From Rubrobacter xylanophilus DSM 9941 (GTDB taxonomy: Bacteria > Actinomycetota > Rubrobacteria > Rubrobacterales > Rubrobacteraceae), in contig NC_008148.1 in assembly GCF_000014185.1 (NCBI RefSeq), positions 1,530,001 to 1,594,000 of the forward strand: a stretch of DNA of 64,000 bases, read 5' to 3'. The first letter of the stretch is position 1. Each line of letters starts with the position of its first letter. The notes below the pieces were generated by a model. That model saw only the letters and a list, made by a program, of their open reading frames with translations, made no database searches and was not told where the DNA came from. A program made the position numbers and the translations under genes. Positions 38,804-47,596 of the stretch are shown here, one piece after another.

Positions 38804-39762
38804 CAGTCGCGCAGGCTCCTTCCCGTATAGGAGATGAACACGTCCTCGAGGTTCGCGCTCTGCACCGTGAGGTTGCGCAGCCGCACGCCCCTCTCCGAGG
38901 CGAGGCGCATCAGCCCGATGATGGTCTCCTGGACGTCGGCGGTGCGCAGCCGCACGTCCCCGCCGGAGCGCTCGACGCCGCGCACGCCCGGCAGGCGCTC
39001 CAGGCCGCCGTCCGGCCGCCCGTCCACCGTCACCAGCACGGTCGCGTCAACCTCGAGCGAGCGGATCAGGGAGAGCGGCGTGTCGCAGACAAGGACCCTG
39101 CCGTGGTCCATCACCGCGACCCTGTCGCACAGCTCCTCGGCCTCCTCCATGTAGTGGGTGGTGAGGACGACGGTGCGCCCCTGGGCGCGGATCTCGCGCA
39201 CCATCTCCCAGAGGTTGCGCCGGGCCTGCGGGTCTAGCCCGGTGGTCGGCTCGTCCAGAAAGACCACCTGCGGGTCGTTGACGAGGGCGAGCGCTATGGA
39301 GAGCCGCTGCTGCTGGCCGCCCGAGAGCCGGCTCACCCGCTCCCTCCCCTTCTCGGCGAGCGAGACCATCTCCAGCAGCCGCAGAACCCGCTCCCTCCTG
39401 GAGCCGCCCACGCCGTAGAGGTCGGAGAACAGAGCGAGGGTCTCCTCCACGGAGAGGTAGTCGAAGAGCGCCGTTGTCTGCAGCTGCACCCCGATGATGC
39501 CCTTGAGCCGCCCCGACTCCCTCACGGCGTCGTACCCGGCGACCTCTATCTCGCCCTCGTCGGGCCTCCTCAGGCCCTCGACCATCTCCAGCGTCGTCGT
39601 CTTGCCCGCCCCGTTGGGCCCGAGGATGCCGAAGATCTCCCCCCGGTAGACCGTGAGGTCCACGCCGTCCACCGCGGCGACGTCCCCGTAGCGCTTGCGC
39701 AGCCCCCGTATCCGGATGACCTCCTCCGCCTCCGCGCCGCGCCGTGCGGCAAGCTCCTCCAT
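38803..39762 (-). CDS. ABC-2 exporter ATP-binding protein (DrrA/CcmA-like)
   Basis: 319 aa from ATG, chosen because GAGGAGG lies 5 nt upstream; a longer upstream frame lacks support. Complete NBD: Walker A GPNGAGKTTTLEM, Q-loop GVQLQTTALFDYLS, signature LSGGQQQRL, Walker B VVFLDEPTTGLDPQ, His switch TTHYMEEAEEL. The C-terminal DUF4162-like extension (about residues 240-315) is typical of drug-export ATPases. It is translated with the permease, and the upstream response-regulator operon may control it. Confidence 0.92.
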   Translation of the reverse strand: MEELAARRGAEAEEVIRIRGLRKRYGDVAAVDGVDLTVYRGEIFGILGPNGAGKTTTLEMVEGLRRPDEGEIEVAGYDAVRESGRLKGIIGVQLQTTALFDYLSVEETLALFSDLYGVGGSRRERVLRLLEMVSLAEKGRERVSRLSGGQQQRLSIALALVNDPQVVFLDEPTTGLDPQARRNLWEMVREIRAQGRTVVLTTHYMEEAEELCDRVAVMDHGRVLVCDTPLSLIRSLEVDATVLVTVDGRPDGGLERLPGVRGVERSGGDVRLRTADVQETIIGLMRLASERGVRLRNLTVQSANLEDVFISYTGRSLRD

Positions 39763-39922
39763 GCTGGCCTCCTCAAAGCGTCCTCCGAAGCCCTCTCGGC
39801 CTCTCCGGATGCTACCCGGCGGGGACCGGGCCGGCATCGGACGAAAGTAGGATTTCGGGGAGAAGAGACCCTCCGCCAAAGTCATATCCTGCGGCGGGCT
39901 GCGACGGGCGCTCCGCCGCCGC

Positions 39923-40585
39923 TCACGGCGCCTCTATCCAGCCGCGCTCGAGCGCGTAGAGGGCGGCCTGGGTGCGGTCCCTGAAGCCGAGCTTCCTCAG
40001 GATGCTCGAGATGTGGTTCTTCACCGTGCCCTCGGTGATGTAGAGGGCGCGGGCGATCTCCCGGTTCGAGGCCCCCGAGGCCACGAGCCGGAGCACCTCC
40101 ATCTCCCGCTCGGAGAGCCCCCCGGAGCCGGGCTGCGGGCCCGCCGGCCCCTTCGAGAGGCGCCCCAGCTCCGAGATCACCTTCAGCGTGATCGGGCCGT
40201 CCAGCACGGCCTCGCCGCGGTGCACCTTCTCTATCGCGGCGGCGAGCTCCTCCGAGGGCGTGTCCTTGAGGATGTAGCCCCTGGCCCCGGCCCTCAGCCC
40301 CCGGAAGACGTACTCGTCGTCGTCGAAGGTGGTCAGGATGATCGCCGCGACCTCCGGGTGCTCGCGGCCGAGGCGCTCTATGAGCTGGATCCCGTCCATC
40401 CGGGGCATCCTCACGTCCACGAGCACGACCTCCGGCCTCGCCCCGGGGAGGCGCTCCAGCGCCTCCACCCCGTCGGCCGCCTCCCCCACCACCTCGACCC
40501 CCTCCTCCAGGTCCAGGAGCGTCCTCAGCCCCTCGCGCATGAGCGCCTGGTCCTCGACGATCATCACCCGCACCGGGCCGCTCAC
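39923..40585 (-). CDS. NarL/FixJ-type response regulator
   Basis: 220 aa, GTG start overlapping the kinase stop (GTGA). Receiver domain with acidic pair Glu11-Asp12, phosphoacceptor Asp57 (VVLVDVRMPRMDG), Thr in ILTTF and Lys in ILKDTP. C-terminal LuxR-type helix-turn-helix (LSEREMEVLRLVASGASNREIARALYITEGTVKNHISSILRKL). It is the partner of the kinase just upstream. A likely target is the ABC exporter operon that follows, a common DesR/LiaR-like arrangement. Confidence 0.95.
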   Translation of the reverse strand: MSGPVRVMIVEDQALMREGLRTLLDLEEGVEVVGEAADGVEALERLPGARPEVVLVDVRMPRMDGIQLIERLGREHPEVAAIILTTFDDDEYVFRGLRAGARGYILKDTPSEELAAAIEKVHRGEAVLDGPITLKVISELGRLSKGPAGPQPGSGGLSEREMEVLRLVASGASNREIARALYITEGTVKNHISSILRKLGFRDRTQAALYALERGWIEAP

Positions 40586-41805
40586 GCCCCCGCCCCCGCG
40601 GGGAGCTCCACCTCGAGCGCGAACCCGCCCCCGCGGGCGTCGCCCGCGCTGATCCTGCCGCCGGCCTCCGCGACCCGCTCCCGCAGGCCCTCGAGCCCGA
40701 ACCCGCCTCCGGAGGCCCCCTCCGAAGTTCCCCGCCCGTCGTCCCTCACCGAGAGCCGCACCGCCTCCCCGCAGAGGTCCAGCCTCACCTCCACCCGGTC
40801 CGCCCCGGAGTGCCTGAGGGCGTTCGTGAGCCCCTCCTGCAGGGCGCGGTAGAGGATGAACTCGACCTCCGGGGGCAGCGGGCGCCTCTCACCCGAGACC
40901 TCGAAGGAGACCGCGACCCCCGAGCCGTGGAACTCGCGCACCAGGTCGTCGAGGGCCCTCAGGCCCGCGCGCCCCTCCATCGAGGGGGGCTTGAGCGCCC
41001 GCACCGCCCGGCGGGCCTCGGAGAGCGCCTCGCTCGCGGAGGACTTCGCCCGGGCCACGGCCTCGGCGGCCCGTCCGGGGTCGCGGGCGAGGAGCTTCCC
41101 CGCGGCCTCCAGCTGGACGTTCACCACGGTCAGGTGGTGTCCGACGGCGTCGTGGATCTCGCGGGCGATCCTGTTCCTCTCCTCGGAGACCGCGAGCTCG
41201 CGCGCCCGCTCGGCGTACCTCCGCAGCTCGGCGTGGGCCTCCTCCAGCTCCGCGAGCAGCTCCTGGGCGTGCGCCTGCCTCCTCATGGACTCCACCGCGA
41301 GCGTGCAGATCCCGATGACGAACGCGAGCGGCCAGCTCCAGGACGCCGCCTGCTCCAGCGCCCAGAGAACCCCCCGCTGGGGGTGCGCCCACAGAATGTC
41401 CCCGAACAGCAGCAGCATAATAAACCCGGCGTAGGCCATCCCCCGCCGGAACCCGAACACGAAGACCCCGTTGGCCACCGCGGCGTAGAAGAAGCCCGCC
41501 GAGAAACCAAGCCCCGTCATGCGGACTATCAGGAAGGAGACGAGCGCGAACGCGGGGACGGCGAGCAGCCTGACCCTCGCCGCATCACACCTCTCCCAGG
41601 GCATGACCTTCATCAGAAAGGCAGCGGCCAGAAACGCCGCCGTCACGGGCAGCACCCCGAACTCGCGCTCCCCGGAGAGGTAGAGCACGTAGGTGGCCCC
41701 GACGTAGGAGAACCCGACGGCCCGCATGAGCAGCGCTCCGCGACGCCCTTCCGGGCCCATCCGGGCGAACCAGCCTCCGGACTCGACCCCGGCACCGGCG
41801 CGCAT
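40582..41805 (-). CDS. NarL-family sensor histidine kinase
   Basis: About 407 aa from ATG. Five or six membrane helices (about residues 20-170) with little extracytoplasmic sequence, so it probably senses the membrane. A short coiled coil and the HisKA_3 dimerisation domain follow (SEERNRIAREIHDAVGHHLTVVNVQLEAA, His in EIHD), then a HATPase domain (ALQEGLTNALRHSGAD, VRDDGRG, GFGLEGLRERVAEAGG). A longer start (ATG at 41896-41898) that would be nearly leaderless is possible. This gene abuts the island's left att site. Confidence 0.92.
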   Translation of the reverse strand: MRAGAGVESGGWFARMGPEGRRGALLMRAVGFSYVGATYVLYLSGEREFGVLPVTAAFLAAAFLMKVMPWERCDAARVRLLAVPAFALVSFLIVRMTGLGFSAGFFYAAVANGVFVFGFRRGMAYAGFIMLLLFGDILWAHPQRGVLWALEQAASWSWPLAFVIGICTLAVESMRRQAHAQELLAELEEAHAELRRYAERARELAVSEERNRIAREIHDAVGHHLTVVNVQLEAAGKLLARDPGRAAEAVARAKSSASEALSEARRAVRALKPPSMEGRAGLRALDDLVREFHGSGVAVSFEVSGERRPLPPEVEFILYRALQEGLTNALRHSGADRVEVRLDLCGEAVRLSVRDDGRGTSEGASGGGFGLEGLRERVAEAGGRISAGDARGGGFALEVELPAGAGA

Positions 41806-42004
41806 CCAGGTTTTCACCCCAGTGTACACAACGCTCGAGAGCTCCTGCCGGGACCATCCTACCGCCGCCCGCACCCTCGCGCATGTGCCGGAGGTCATAG
41901 AACGGTCATATATCGCGCGGGGAAAGCCGGGGGTCGCCTACCCCGGTTCGGGATCCCGCAGAAGCGACACCCAACCCTCCGGGAACGCAATCCGTTTATG
42001 GCCT

Positions 42005-42042
42005 TCTCACCCGCAAAAGGAGGGTGACCGACGGGATTCGAA
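42005..42042. repeat. Left direct repeat (att site) of tRNA-His island
   Basis: 38 bp identical to 54656-54693. It contains the last 20 nt of tRNA-His (T-arm 3' side and acceptor) plus 18 bp beyond it, but the rest of the tRNA is missing here. This marks the far end of an integrated element. Confidence 0.9.
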
Positions 42043-42131
42043 GGCCGAGAGCCTGCGCCAAGAGGTCATGGTTGACGGGAAGGGTCTACCCTCCCAGCGG
42101 TAGCGAATCCAGACCAGCTTCTCGAAGCTCA

Positions 42132-42466
42132 TTATCCGATGATCGCTTCTGGGTCCTGGGTCTCGAAAAAGGCGCGCCGGTAGTTACGGGCTTCCGCCTC
42201 TGTAATCTCAAGACCGTAGCTCATGCGGGTGTGGGCCCGAGACCTTTCGGTTACATCCCATGGAGCAGTCCGAAGTCGACGGCCTCGTCCAACCTGCGGT
42301 CCTCTCTGGCAGCCTATTCTCCTCCGGTGAGCCCGCGAGCGGTGATGGCATGGATGTCCTCCCCGTTGCCGAAAACCTCGATCATCCTTGCTCCCCGGAC
42401 ATCCGGCTCTCGCCTCCTGCGGCATTCCGCAATTATGAAGCTTTTACAGCTACCAGATGCTTGATG
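42132..42466 (-). pseudogene. Relic of a family A (PolI-like) DNA polymerase
   Basis: Minus-strand reading gives RMIEVFGNGEDIHAITARGLTG, then an in-frame TAG, then RRLDEAVDFGLLHGM, a TAA and a frameshift, then RMSYGLEITEAEARNYRRAFFET. In order these match the polymerase A palm/fingers region: the gain-of-length G-x-DIHxxTA helix, the O-helix motif RxxAKxxNFGxxYGM, and the SxxEAxxYxxxFFE helix. The fragment is about 110 codons of a normally 550-900 aa protein. It is best explained as debris of the phage or conjugative element that brought the island. Confidence 0.72.
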
Positions 42467-42491
42467 CGGCCTGGCCGCATGGGCAGAAGAT

Positions 42492-43409
42492 CTAATCTTG
42501 AGCCTGGCTGAACTCGCGCGGAGCCTCGCTTTGAGCCACCTCGCGTACGATGCTGACAAAGTTCTCGACCAACACCGAGTCGTCTCCCTCAACCCACGCC
42601 AGCCCTAACCAACTTGTAGCATCGTCCTCATCTAGAGGCAGATAGACGATGCCCTCACGCCTCACCCGCATAGCCGAACTGGGCAAGATGGATATTCCAA
42701 CCCCGCTAGCCACCAGCCCCACGATCGTCTGAAGATGAACAGCATGCTGGGCCACATTGGGAAAAGCACCGACGCGTTGGAACAGCTCGATAATCTGCGC
42801 ATGCAACCCAGGGATTAGCTGGCGGGTAAAGAAGATTAAAGGTAGATCAGCTATTGCTTCTAACGATACACGGTCGAGCGCTTCCAGAGGATGTCCGGAA
42901 GGAAGGGCTACCACCAGACGCTCTTCGAAGACCGGCTCAAGATGTATCCCGGGCGCACGTAGCGGCAACCGTACCAGCCCTACCCTTGTCTCGCCGTTGT
43001 AGAGGGCGTCTATCTGCTGCGCGCTGGTCAGCTCTCTGAGCTCGAGCTCCACTCCACCGAACCGCTCGCGGAAGAGGCGGATAGCCGGAGGGAGCAAGCT
43101 TAAGGTTGCTGAACTCACAAAACCCACCTCAAGCTTCCCTAATAGCCCCCGCTCAGCGCCCTTTGCCGTCTCTTTCGCCCGCTCGACCTCCTCCAGTATC
43201 ACCCTGGCTCGTTCCAGAAACGCTCGTCCCGAATCAGTCAGCATGACGCGCCTGGTGTTCCGGTCAAAAAGCCGCACGCCAAGCTCTCTTTCCAGAGCTT
43301 TGATCTGCAAGCTCAGGGGAGGCTGGCTTATGCGTAGCCGCCTCGCAGCACCGCCAAAGCTTTGTTCTTCGGCAACAGCAACGAAGTAGCGCAACTGACG
43401 CAATTCCAT
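42492..43409 (-). CDS. LysR-type transcriptional regulator
   Basis: 305 aa, ATG start. N-terminal winged HTH (MELRQLRYFVAVAEEQSFGGAARRLRISQPPLSLQIKALERELG) and a periplasmic-binding-like effector domain (GKLEVGFVSSATLSLLPPAIRLFRE). It lies divergent from the catabolic operon with a 224-bp AT-rich gap, the usual layout for a pathway-specific activator. The effector is probably the imported substrate or an intermediate. Codon use is clearly less GC-biased than in the flanking core genes. Confidence 0.93.
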   Translation of the reverse strand: MELRQLRYFVAVAEEQSFGGAARRLRISQPPLSLQIKALERELGVRLFDRNTRRVMLTDSGRAFLERARVILEEVERAKETAKGAERGLLGKLEVGFVSSATLSLLPPAIRLFRERFGGVELELRELTSAQQIDALYNGETRVGLVRLPLRAPGIHLEPVFEERLVVALPSGHPLEALDRVSLEAIADLPLIFFTRQLIPGLHAQIIELFQRVGAFPNVAQHAVHLQTIVGLVASGVGISILPSSAMRVRREGIVYLPLDEDDATSWLGLAWVEGDDSVLVENFVSIVREVAQSEAPREFSQAQD

Positions 43410-43633
43410 GTTTCATTTATATCTCATATCAATGACCGGAGCAAAAATATATTGGACATACAAAAACAGTAGTGCTAGCGTTGCAATCGACGGAACATGT
43501 TTGGCGCACAGAAATAAAGGGTGAGGGATGGTTTTCAAGCGTAGATCGGATGGAGCGTAGGGGAGATGCCTGCGTTTTCTCGGGGTGCAGTCGGGCAAGG
43601 CGATCGGGCGTGATTTAGCTGGAGGAAACCGAG
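43410..43633. promoter_or_regulatory. LysR/operon divergent intergenic region
   Basis: AT-rich for this genome. ATATCTCATATCAAT just upstream of the LysR start holds a repeated ATATC and could be a LysR box. AAAAATATATTGG could be a -10 on either strand. TTGCAA at about 43482 may be a -35 for the operon. The operon's first gene has the SD GGAGGAAA. No precise promoter can be fixed. Confidence 0.4.
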
Positions 43634-44389
43634 ATGCACACCACCGAAGCTCTGACCTCTGCGGATTTCGGCTTCCAGATCGACGGGCAGAAGGCCTCTC
43701 TAGAGGATGTCTTCCCCGGCTTCAATGAGTTTGATCGTCTAGGAGTCGTGGTTCGCCAGCCTGGGGGTGTTACGGGAGCAAGCTGCCTGATCATGGCTGC
43801 AATAACGCACTTCTACGACTTCTATAGACCACAACTAGGCAACGCCAGGGGCAGACTACGGATCTATCCCGAATACTTCATCTTCCATGTGGGAAAGCGA
43901 CACGGCGACTATAGACAGATGGATATCTGGCCTCCAAGCCATGAAGTCATTGTGGAAAACGACCCAGAGCAGATCCTGGAGGCGATCAACGACCGTGGTG
44001 TAACCCGCTTGCTCGTCGAGGACGGCACACCGTCGTCAGCCACGTTTCTACGCGAGACAGTCAGCAGTGCAGAGCGCAGAATTGCCAGTGTTCTGGCCTA
44101 CTCTCCGACCGGGAGGGTTGATCGCCCCGACGTTACCGTCACGAGCAGCCTGACTGCAGAGGGATATGTCCTGACCGCACTAGAAGCGTCAGCAGAGTCG
44201 CCCGAAGTCCTGGAGCAGCTGAAGCTAGGACGTCGGGTTCTGACCCACGAAAACCGTGTGACAGAGACATACCGCAGGATCGAATTATCCGACGCTATCC
44301 GGCTGCTCACAGAATCCTCGGGCCCGGGGGCAACCACGCAGAGGGTTATCGCTGAGTCTCATCCCAGCGCCTCACAACTCATAACTTGA
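43634..44389 (+). CDS. Unknown 251-aa protein heading the island operon
   Basis: 251 aa, ATG start with GGAGGAAACCGAG upstream. No family recognised. It appears soluble, without a signal peptide. Features: a GVVVRQPGGVTGASCLIMAAITHFYDFYR block, RLRIYPEYFIFHVGKRHGDYRQMDIWPPSHEVIV, and EAINDRGVTRLLVEDG, giving a mixed alpha/beta look. The C-terminal third has SPEVLEQLKLGRRVLTHENRVTETYRRI. Sixteen nt separate it from the transporter ATPase gene, so it is surely co-transcribed and probably acts on or senses the imported compound. Confidence 0.6.
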   Translation: MHTTEALTSADFGFQIDGQKASLEDVFPGFNEFDRLGVVVRQPGGVTGASCLIMAAITHFYDFYRPQLGNARGRLRIYPEYFIFHVGKRHGDYRQMDIWPPSHEVIVENDPEQILEAINDRGVTRLLVEDGTPSSATFLRETVSSAERRIASVLAYSPTGRVDRPDVTVTSSLTAEGYVLTALEASAESPEVLEQLKLGRRVLTHENRVTETYRRIELSDAIRLLTESSGPGATTQRVIAESHPSASQLIT

Positions 44390-44404
44390 GAGAAAGAAGT
44401 TGAA

Positions 44405-45652
44405 ATGACAGACAATGCTCTCGAGCCCCTCATCCGAGTAGAGAAGCTCTCCAAGGTCTTTGGCAGGCAGGGGCGGAGGGCGCTCGAGCTGCGGCGCTCG
44501 GGCAGGAGCAAGGCGGAGGTCGAGAAGCAGACCGGCTCGACCATCGGGGTCTTTGAGGCCTCCTTTGAGGTGTGCCGGGGGGAGATCTTCGTGATCATAG
44601 GGCTTTCGGGCAGCGGCAAGTCTACGCTGCTCAGGCTCATAAACCGCCTCATCGAGCCCACCGAGGGGGAGGTATATGTGGAGGGGGAGCCCATCTCCAG
44701 GATGCCCGCAGGGCGGGTGCGCGAGATCCGGCGCAAGAAGATGGGCATGGTCTTTCAGCACTTTGGGCTTCTGCCCAACCGCAGCGTGCTAGAGAACATA
44801 ACCTTTGGGCTTGAGATCCAGGGGGTCTGTGCGCAGGAGCGGCTGCGGCGGGGTGAGGAGGCGCTTGAGATGGTGGGGCTTGAGGGGCAGGGGGCCAAGC
44901 GGATCGGCGAGCTCTCTGGGGGGATGAAGCAGCGGGTGGGGCTTGCGCGGGCCCTTGCCACGGGGCAGGAGATCCTTCTGATGGACGAGCCCTTCTCGGC
45001 GCTCGACCCGCTCATAAGGCGGGACATGCAGAACCTGTTTCTGGACATCCAGGGGGAGATCAGGCGCACGGTGGTCTTCGTGACCCACGATTTGGACGAG
45101 GCGCTCAGGCTTGGGCACCGGGTGGCGATCATGCGCGACGGCGAGATAGTGCAGGTGGGCAACCCCGAGGAGATCCTCACTTCCCCTGCGGACGAGTACG
45201 TCGAGCGCTTTATAGAGGATGTGGACTACGCCAAGGTGAGGAGTGCCGAGGCGGTGATGGTGGATCCCAAGGAGGTGGCCTACGAGGCGGAGGGGCCGCG
45301 GGTGGTGCTGCGGCGGATGAAGCGGGCTGGGATGTCGAGCATCTTTGTGGTTGACGCAGAGCGGCGGCCGGTGGGTCTCTGTGAGGCGGAGGAGGTGGCG
45401 CGGCTTTTGGAGAGCGGGGAGCGCTCTCTGTCTGGGGCCATAGACCGCTCGGTGCCCAGCGTGCGGCCGGACACGCCGCTGCGGGAGGTGCTGCCTTTGT
45501 TCGTGGAGCGCAAGCTGCCCGTTGCGGTCGTCGGCGAGCGGGGGCGCCTCGAGGGCATCGTGGTGCGCGGCGCGCTCATCGCCGGGCTTGTCGCCAGCAT
45601 GAATGCACCAGCTTCAGGATCTAACGAGGTAGAACACGAGGCTCTAAGCTAG
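44405..45652 (+). CDS. proV: Glycine betaine/proline-type ABC importer ATPase (ProV/OpuAA-like)
   Basis: 415 aa. NBD with the ProV-specific N-terminal block (RRSGRSKAEVEKQTGSTIGV), Walker A GLSGSGKSTLLRL, Q-loop MVFQHFGLLPNRS, signature LSGGMKQRVGLARAL, Walker B ILLMDEPFSALDPL, His switch VTHDLDEALRLG. Two CBS domains (about residues 290-400), which in OpuA sense ionic strength, are present. The interior (about 44460-45600) is strikingly more GC-rich than the gene's ends and neighbours. This family imports betaines, choline, DMSP and related solutes. Confidence 0.93.
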   Translation: MTDNALEPLIRVEKLSKVFGRQGRRALELRRSGRSKAEVEKQTGSTIGVFEASFEVCRGEIFVIIGLSGSGKSTLLRLINRLIEPTEGEVYVEGEPISRMPAGRVREIRRKKMGMVFQHFGLLPNRSVLENITFGLEIQGVCAQERLRRGEEALEMVGLEGQGAKRIGELSGGMKQRVGLARALATGQEILLMDEPFSALDPLIRRDMQNLFLDIQGEIRRTVVFVTHDLDEALRLGHRVAIMRDGEIVQVGNPEEILTSPADEYVERFIEDVDYAKVRSAEAVMVDPKEVAYEAEGPRVVLRRMKRAGMSSIFVVDAERRPVGLCEAEEVARLLESGERSLSGAIDRSVPSVRPDTPLREVLPLFVERKLPVAVVGERGRLEGIVVRGALIAGLVASMNAPASGSNEVEHEALS

Positions 45653-45708
45653 GTGGCAAAGCTATCCAATCATGCACAGGATGGGTCTTCAGCGAAAGGG
45701 TGAGAGAT

Positions 45709-46575
45709 ATGCTGGCTTTCATCCAACCAGTGCCGCGTATACCGCTCGGTGAGCGGGTCGAAGGTGTTGTGTCCTTTGTCACCGAGAACTTCGAGTGGTT
45801 CTTCAGCTTCTTAGAAAGCGTTCTCACTTCTTTGGTCGATGCCCTCTCAACGGTCCTGACGGCCCTTCCTCCCCTGGCCGTTCTTGGCGCCTTTTATGGC
45901 CTGGCCTGGCTGGTCTCCAACTGGCGAATTGCTCTGCTCACGGCGGCGGGGCTTCTGCTCCTGCAGGGGCTCAGGCTCTGGGAGGACGCGATGCTCACGC
46001 TGGCGCTGGTCATCGCGGCCACGGCGGTGGCGCTTGTGGTGGGCATCCCGCTGGGCATAGTTGCGGCCAAGTCCAGGGACGTCGAGACGGTGCTGCGCCC
46101 CGTTCTGGACTTCATGCAGACCATGCCCGCCTTTGTGTATTTGGTGCCGGCCATCGTGCTGCTCGGGCTTGGGGCCGCTCCTGCTCTGGTTGCGGTCGTC
46201 ATCTTTGCGATGCCGCCGGCGGTGCGGCTGACCATGCTCGGGCTGCAGCAGGTCTCGAAGGAGACGGTTGAGGCGGCGAGCGCCTTTGGGGCCACGGGCT
46301 GGCAGACGCTAAGGAAGGTGGAGCTGCCCCTTGCGATGCCCACGATCATGGCGGGGGTGAACCAGGTGATCATGCTCTCGCTCTCCATGGTGGTTATAGC
46401 GGCGCTCATCGGGGCTGGGGGGCTCGGAGAGGAGGTCTACCAGGGGCTCAGCAGGCTCGACGTTGGTCTCTCCTTCGAGGGCGGTATTGGGATCGTGATC
46501 ATCGCGGTCATTCTCGACCGCATCACCCGAACCGTTGCCAGAGGAAAGGAGAAAACCGGCATAAAGACAGCGTAA
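45709..46575 (+). CDS. proW: Glycine betaine-type ABC importer permease (ProW/OpuAB-like)
   Basis: 288 aa from ATG, chosen over a GTG three codons upstream because AGGGTGAG lies 4 nt before it. N-terminal amphipathic region (FVTENFEWFFSFLESVLTSLVDAL), five to six helices, and the ProW signature IVAAKSRDVETVLRPVLDFMQTMPAFVYLVP. The EAA loop is EAASAFGATGWQTLRKVELPLAMPTIMAG. As in proV, the central part is GC-rich and the N-terminal 60 codons are not. Confidence 0.93.
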   Translation: MLAFIQPVPRIPLGERVEGVVSFVTENFEWFFSFLESVLTSLVDALSTVLTALPPLAVLGAFYGLAWLVSNWRIALLTAAGLLLLQGLRLWEDAMLTLALVIAATAVALVVGIPLGIVAAKSRDVETVLRPVLDFMQTMPAFVYLVPAIVLLGLGAAPALVAVVIFAMPPAVRLTMLGLQQVSKETVEAASAFGATGWQTLRKVELPLAMPTIMAGVNQVIMLSLSMVVIAALIGAGGLGEEVYQGLSRLDVGLSFEGGIGIVIIAVILDRITRTVARGKEKTGIKTA

Positions 46576-46626
46576 CAGCAACTTGTGAAGAATAGAGAGA
46601 ATCCAACGCAAGGAGCGAGAGAAATC

Positions 46627-47568
46627 ATGACCAAGAAAGCACATGGTGCAGAAGAGATGCTCGGTCACCGACCGATAAGCCGTCGAGTGTTTCTGAAACT
46701 AAGCGGCACCGGAATTATCGGGGCTTCGTTGCTGGGTATCGCCGGATGCGCCGGGGGAGCCTCTTCCTCCAGCAACAAGATGCTCAGGCTCGGCAACATC
46801 GGCTGGGACGAGAACGTTGCAGTCTCAAACCTCACGAAGGTTCTGCTCGAAGAGGAGCTCGGCTACGAGAAGGTGGAGCTTAGAACTCTCGACGTCGCGC
46901 CACTATTCGCTGGTGTTGCCCGCGGCGACCTCGACGCCTTCCAGGACGTCTGGCTTCCCAAAACCCACAAGACCTACTGGGAGGAGTACAAGGATCAGGT
47001 TGTAAACCTGGGCCGGTGGTACAAAGGAGAGGCCAATCTCGGTCTGGCTGTTCCAGATTACGTTGAGGCACAGAGCATAGCTGACCTCAATAAGTACCGT
47101 AGCGAGTTCGGCGGCGAAATCATAGGCATCGAAGCGGGCTCCGGCATCATGAGGATCACCGAGCAGGAGGTGATCCCAGGCTACAAGCTGAACTTCGAAC
47201 TCGTTCCGTCGAGCACTCCCGCGATGCTCGCCGCACTCAAAAAGGCGGTGGAAAGCAAGGACCCCATAGTCGTTACCGCATGGAAACCGCACTGGATGTT
47301 CACCGCCTATCCCCTCCGTTACCTGAAGGACCCGAAGAACCTCTTCGGTGGTTCGGAGACTCCCGTTGCCATCGCACGCCAGGGGCTCAGGGAAGATTTG
47401 CCCGATGCGTTCGCGTTTCTCGATGCGCTCACCCTCGACGAGCGTCAACTCGGATCACTGGAGCTGGAGATCCAGAAAGCCGGTGAGCCGGTCAAGGGTG
47501 CAAAGAACTGGCTGAAGGGCAACCGTGACGTCGTCAATCCCTGGGTAGAGGCCGCTCAGAAGGCCTAG
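46627..47568 (+). CDS. proX: Glycine betaine-type substrate-binding lipoprotein (OpuAC/ProX-like)
   Basis: 313 aa from ATG. The N-terminus combines a twin-arginine motif (SRRVFLKLSG) with a lipobox (LLGIAGCAGG), so it is likely a Tat-exported lipoprotein. The fold is the OpuAC type: GNIGWDENVAVSNLTKVLLEEELGYEKVEL and TAWKPHWMF supply the aromatic residues that cage quaternary ammonium or sulfonium groups. It closes the three-gene importer. A longer start 42 nt upstream is unlikely. Confidence 0.9.
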   Translation: MTKKAHGAEEMLGHRPISRRVFLKLSGTGIIGASLLGIAGCAGGASSSSNKMLRLGNIGWDENVAVSNLTKVLLEEELGYEKVELRTLDVAPLFAGVARGDLDAFQDVWLPKTHKTYWEEYKDQVVNLGRWYKGEANLGLAVPDYVEAQSIADLNKYRSEFGGEIIGIEAGSGIMRITEQEVIPGYKLNFELVPSSTPAMLAALKKAVESKDPIVVTAWKPHWMFTAYPLRYLKDPKNLFGGSETPVAIARQGLREDLPDAFAFLDALTLDERQLGSLELEIQKAGEPVKGAKNWLKGNRDVVNPWVEAAQKA

Positions 47569-47596
47569 GAGAAGTGGTGGGAGAGGAAGGAGCCCT

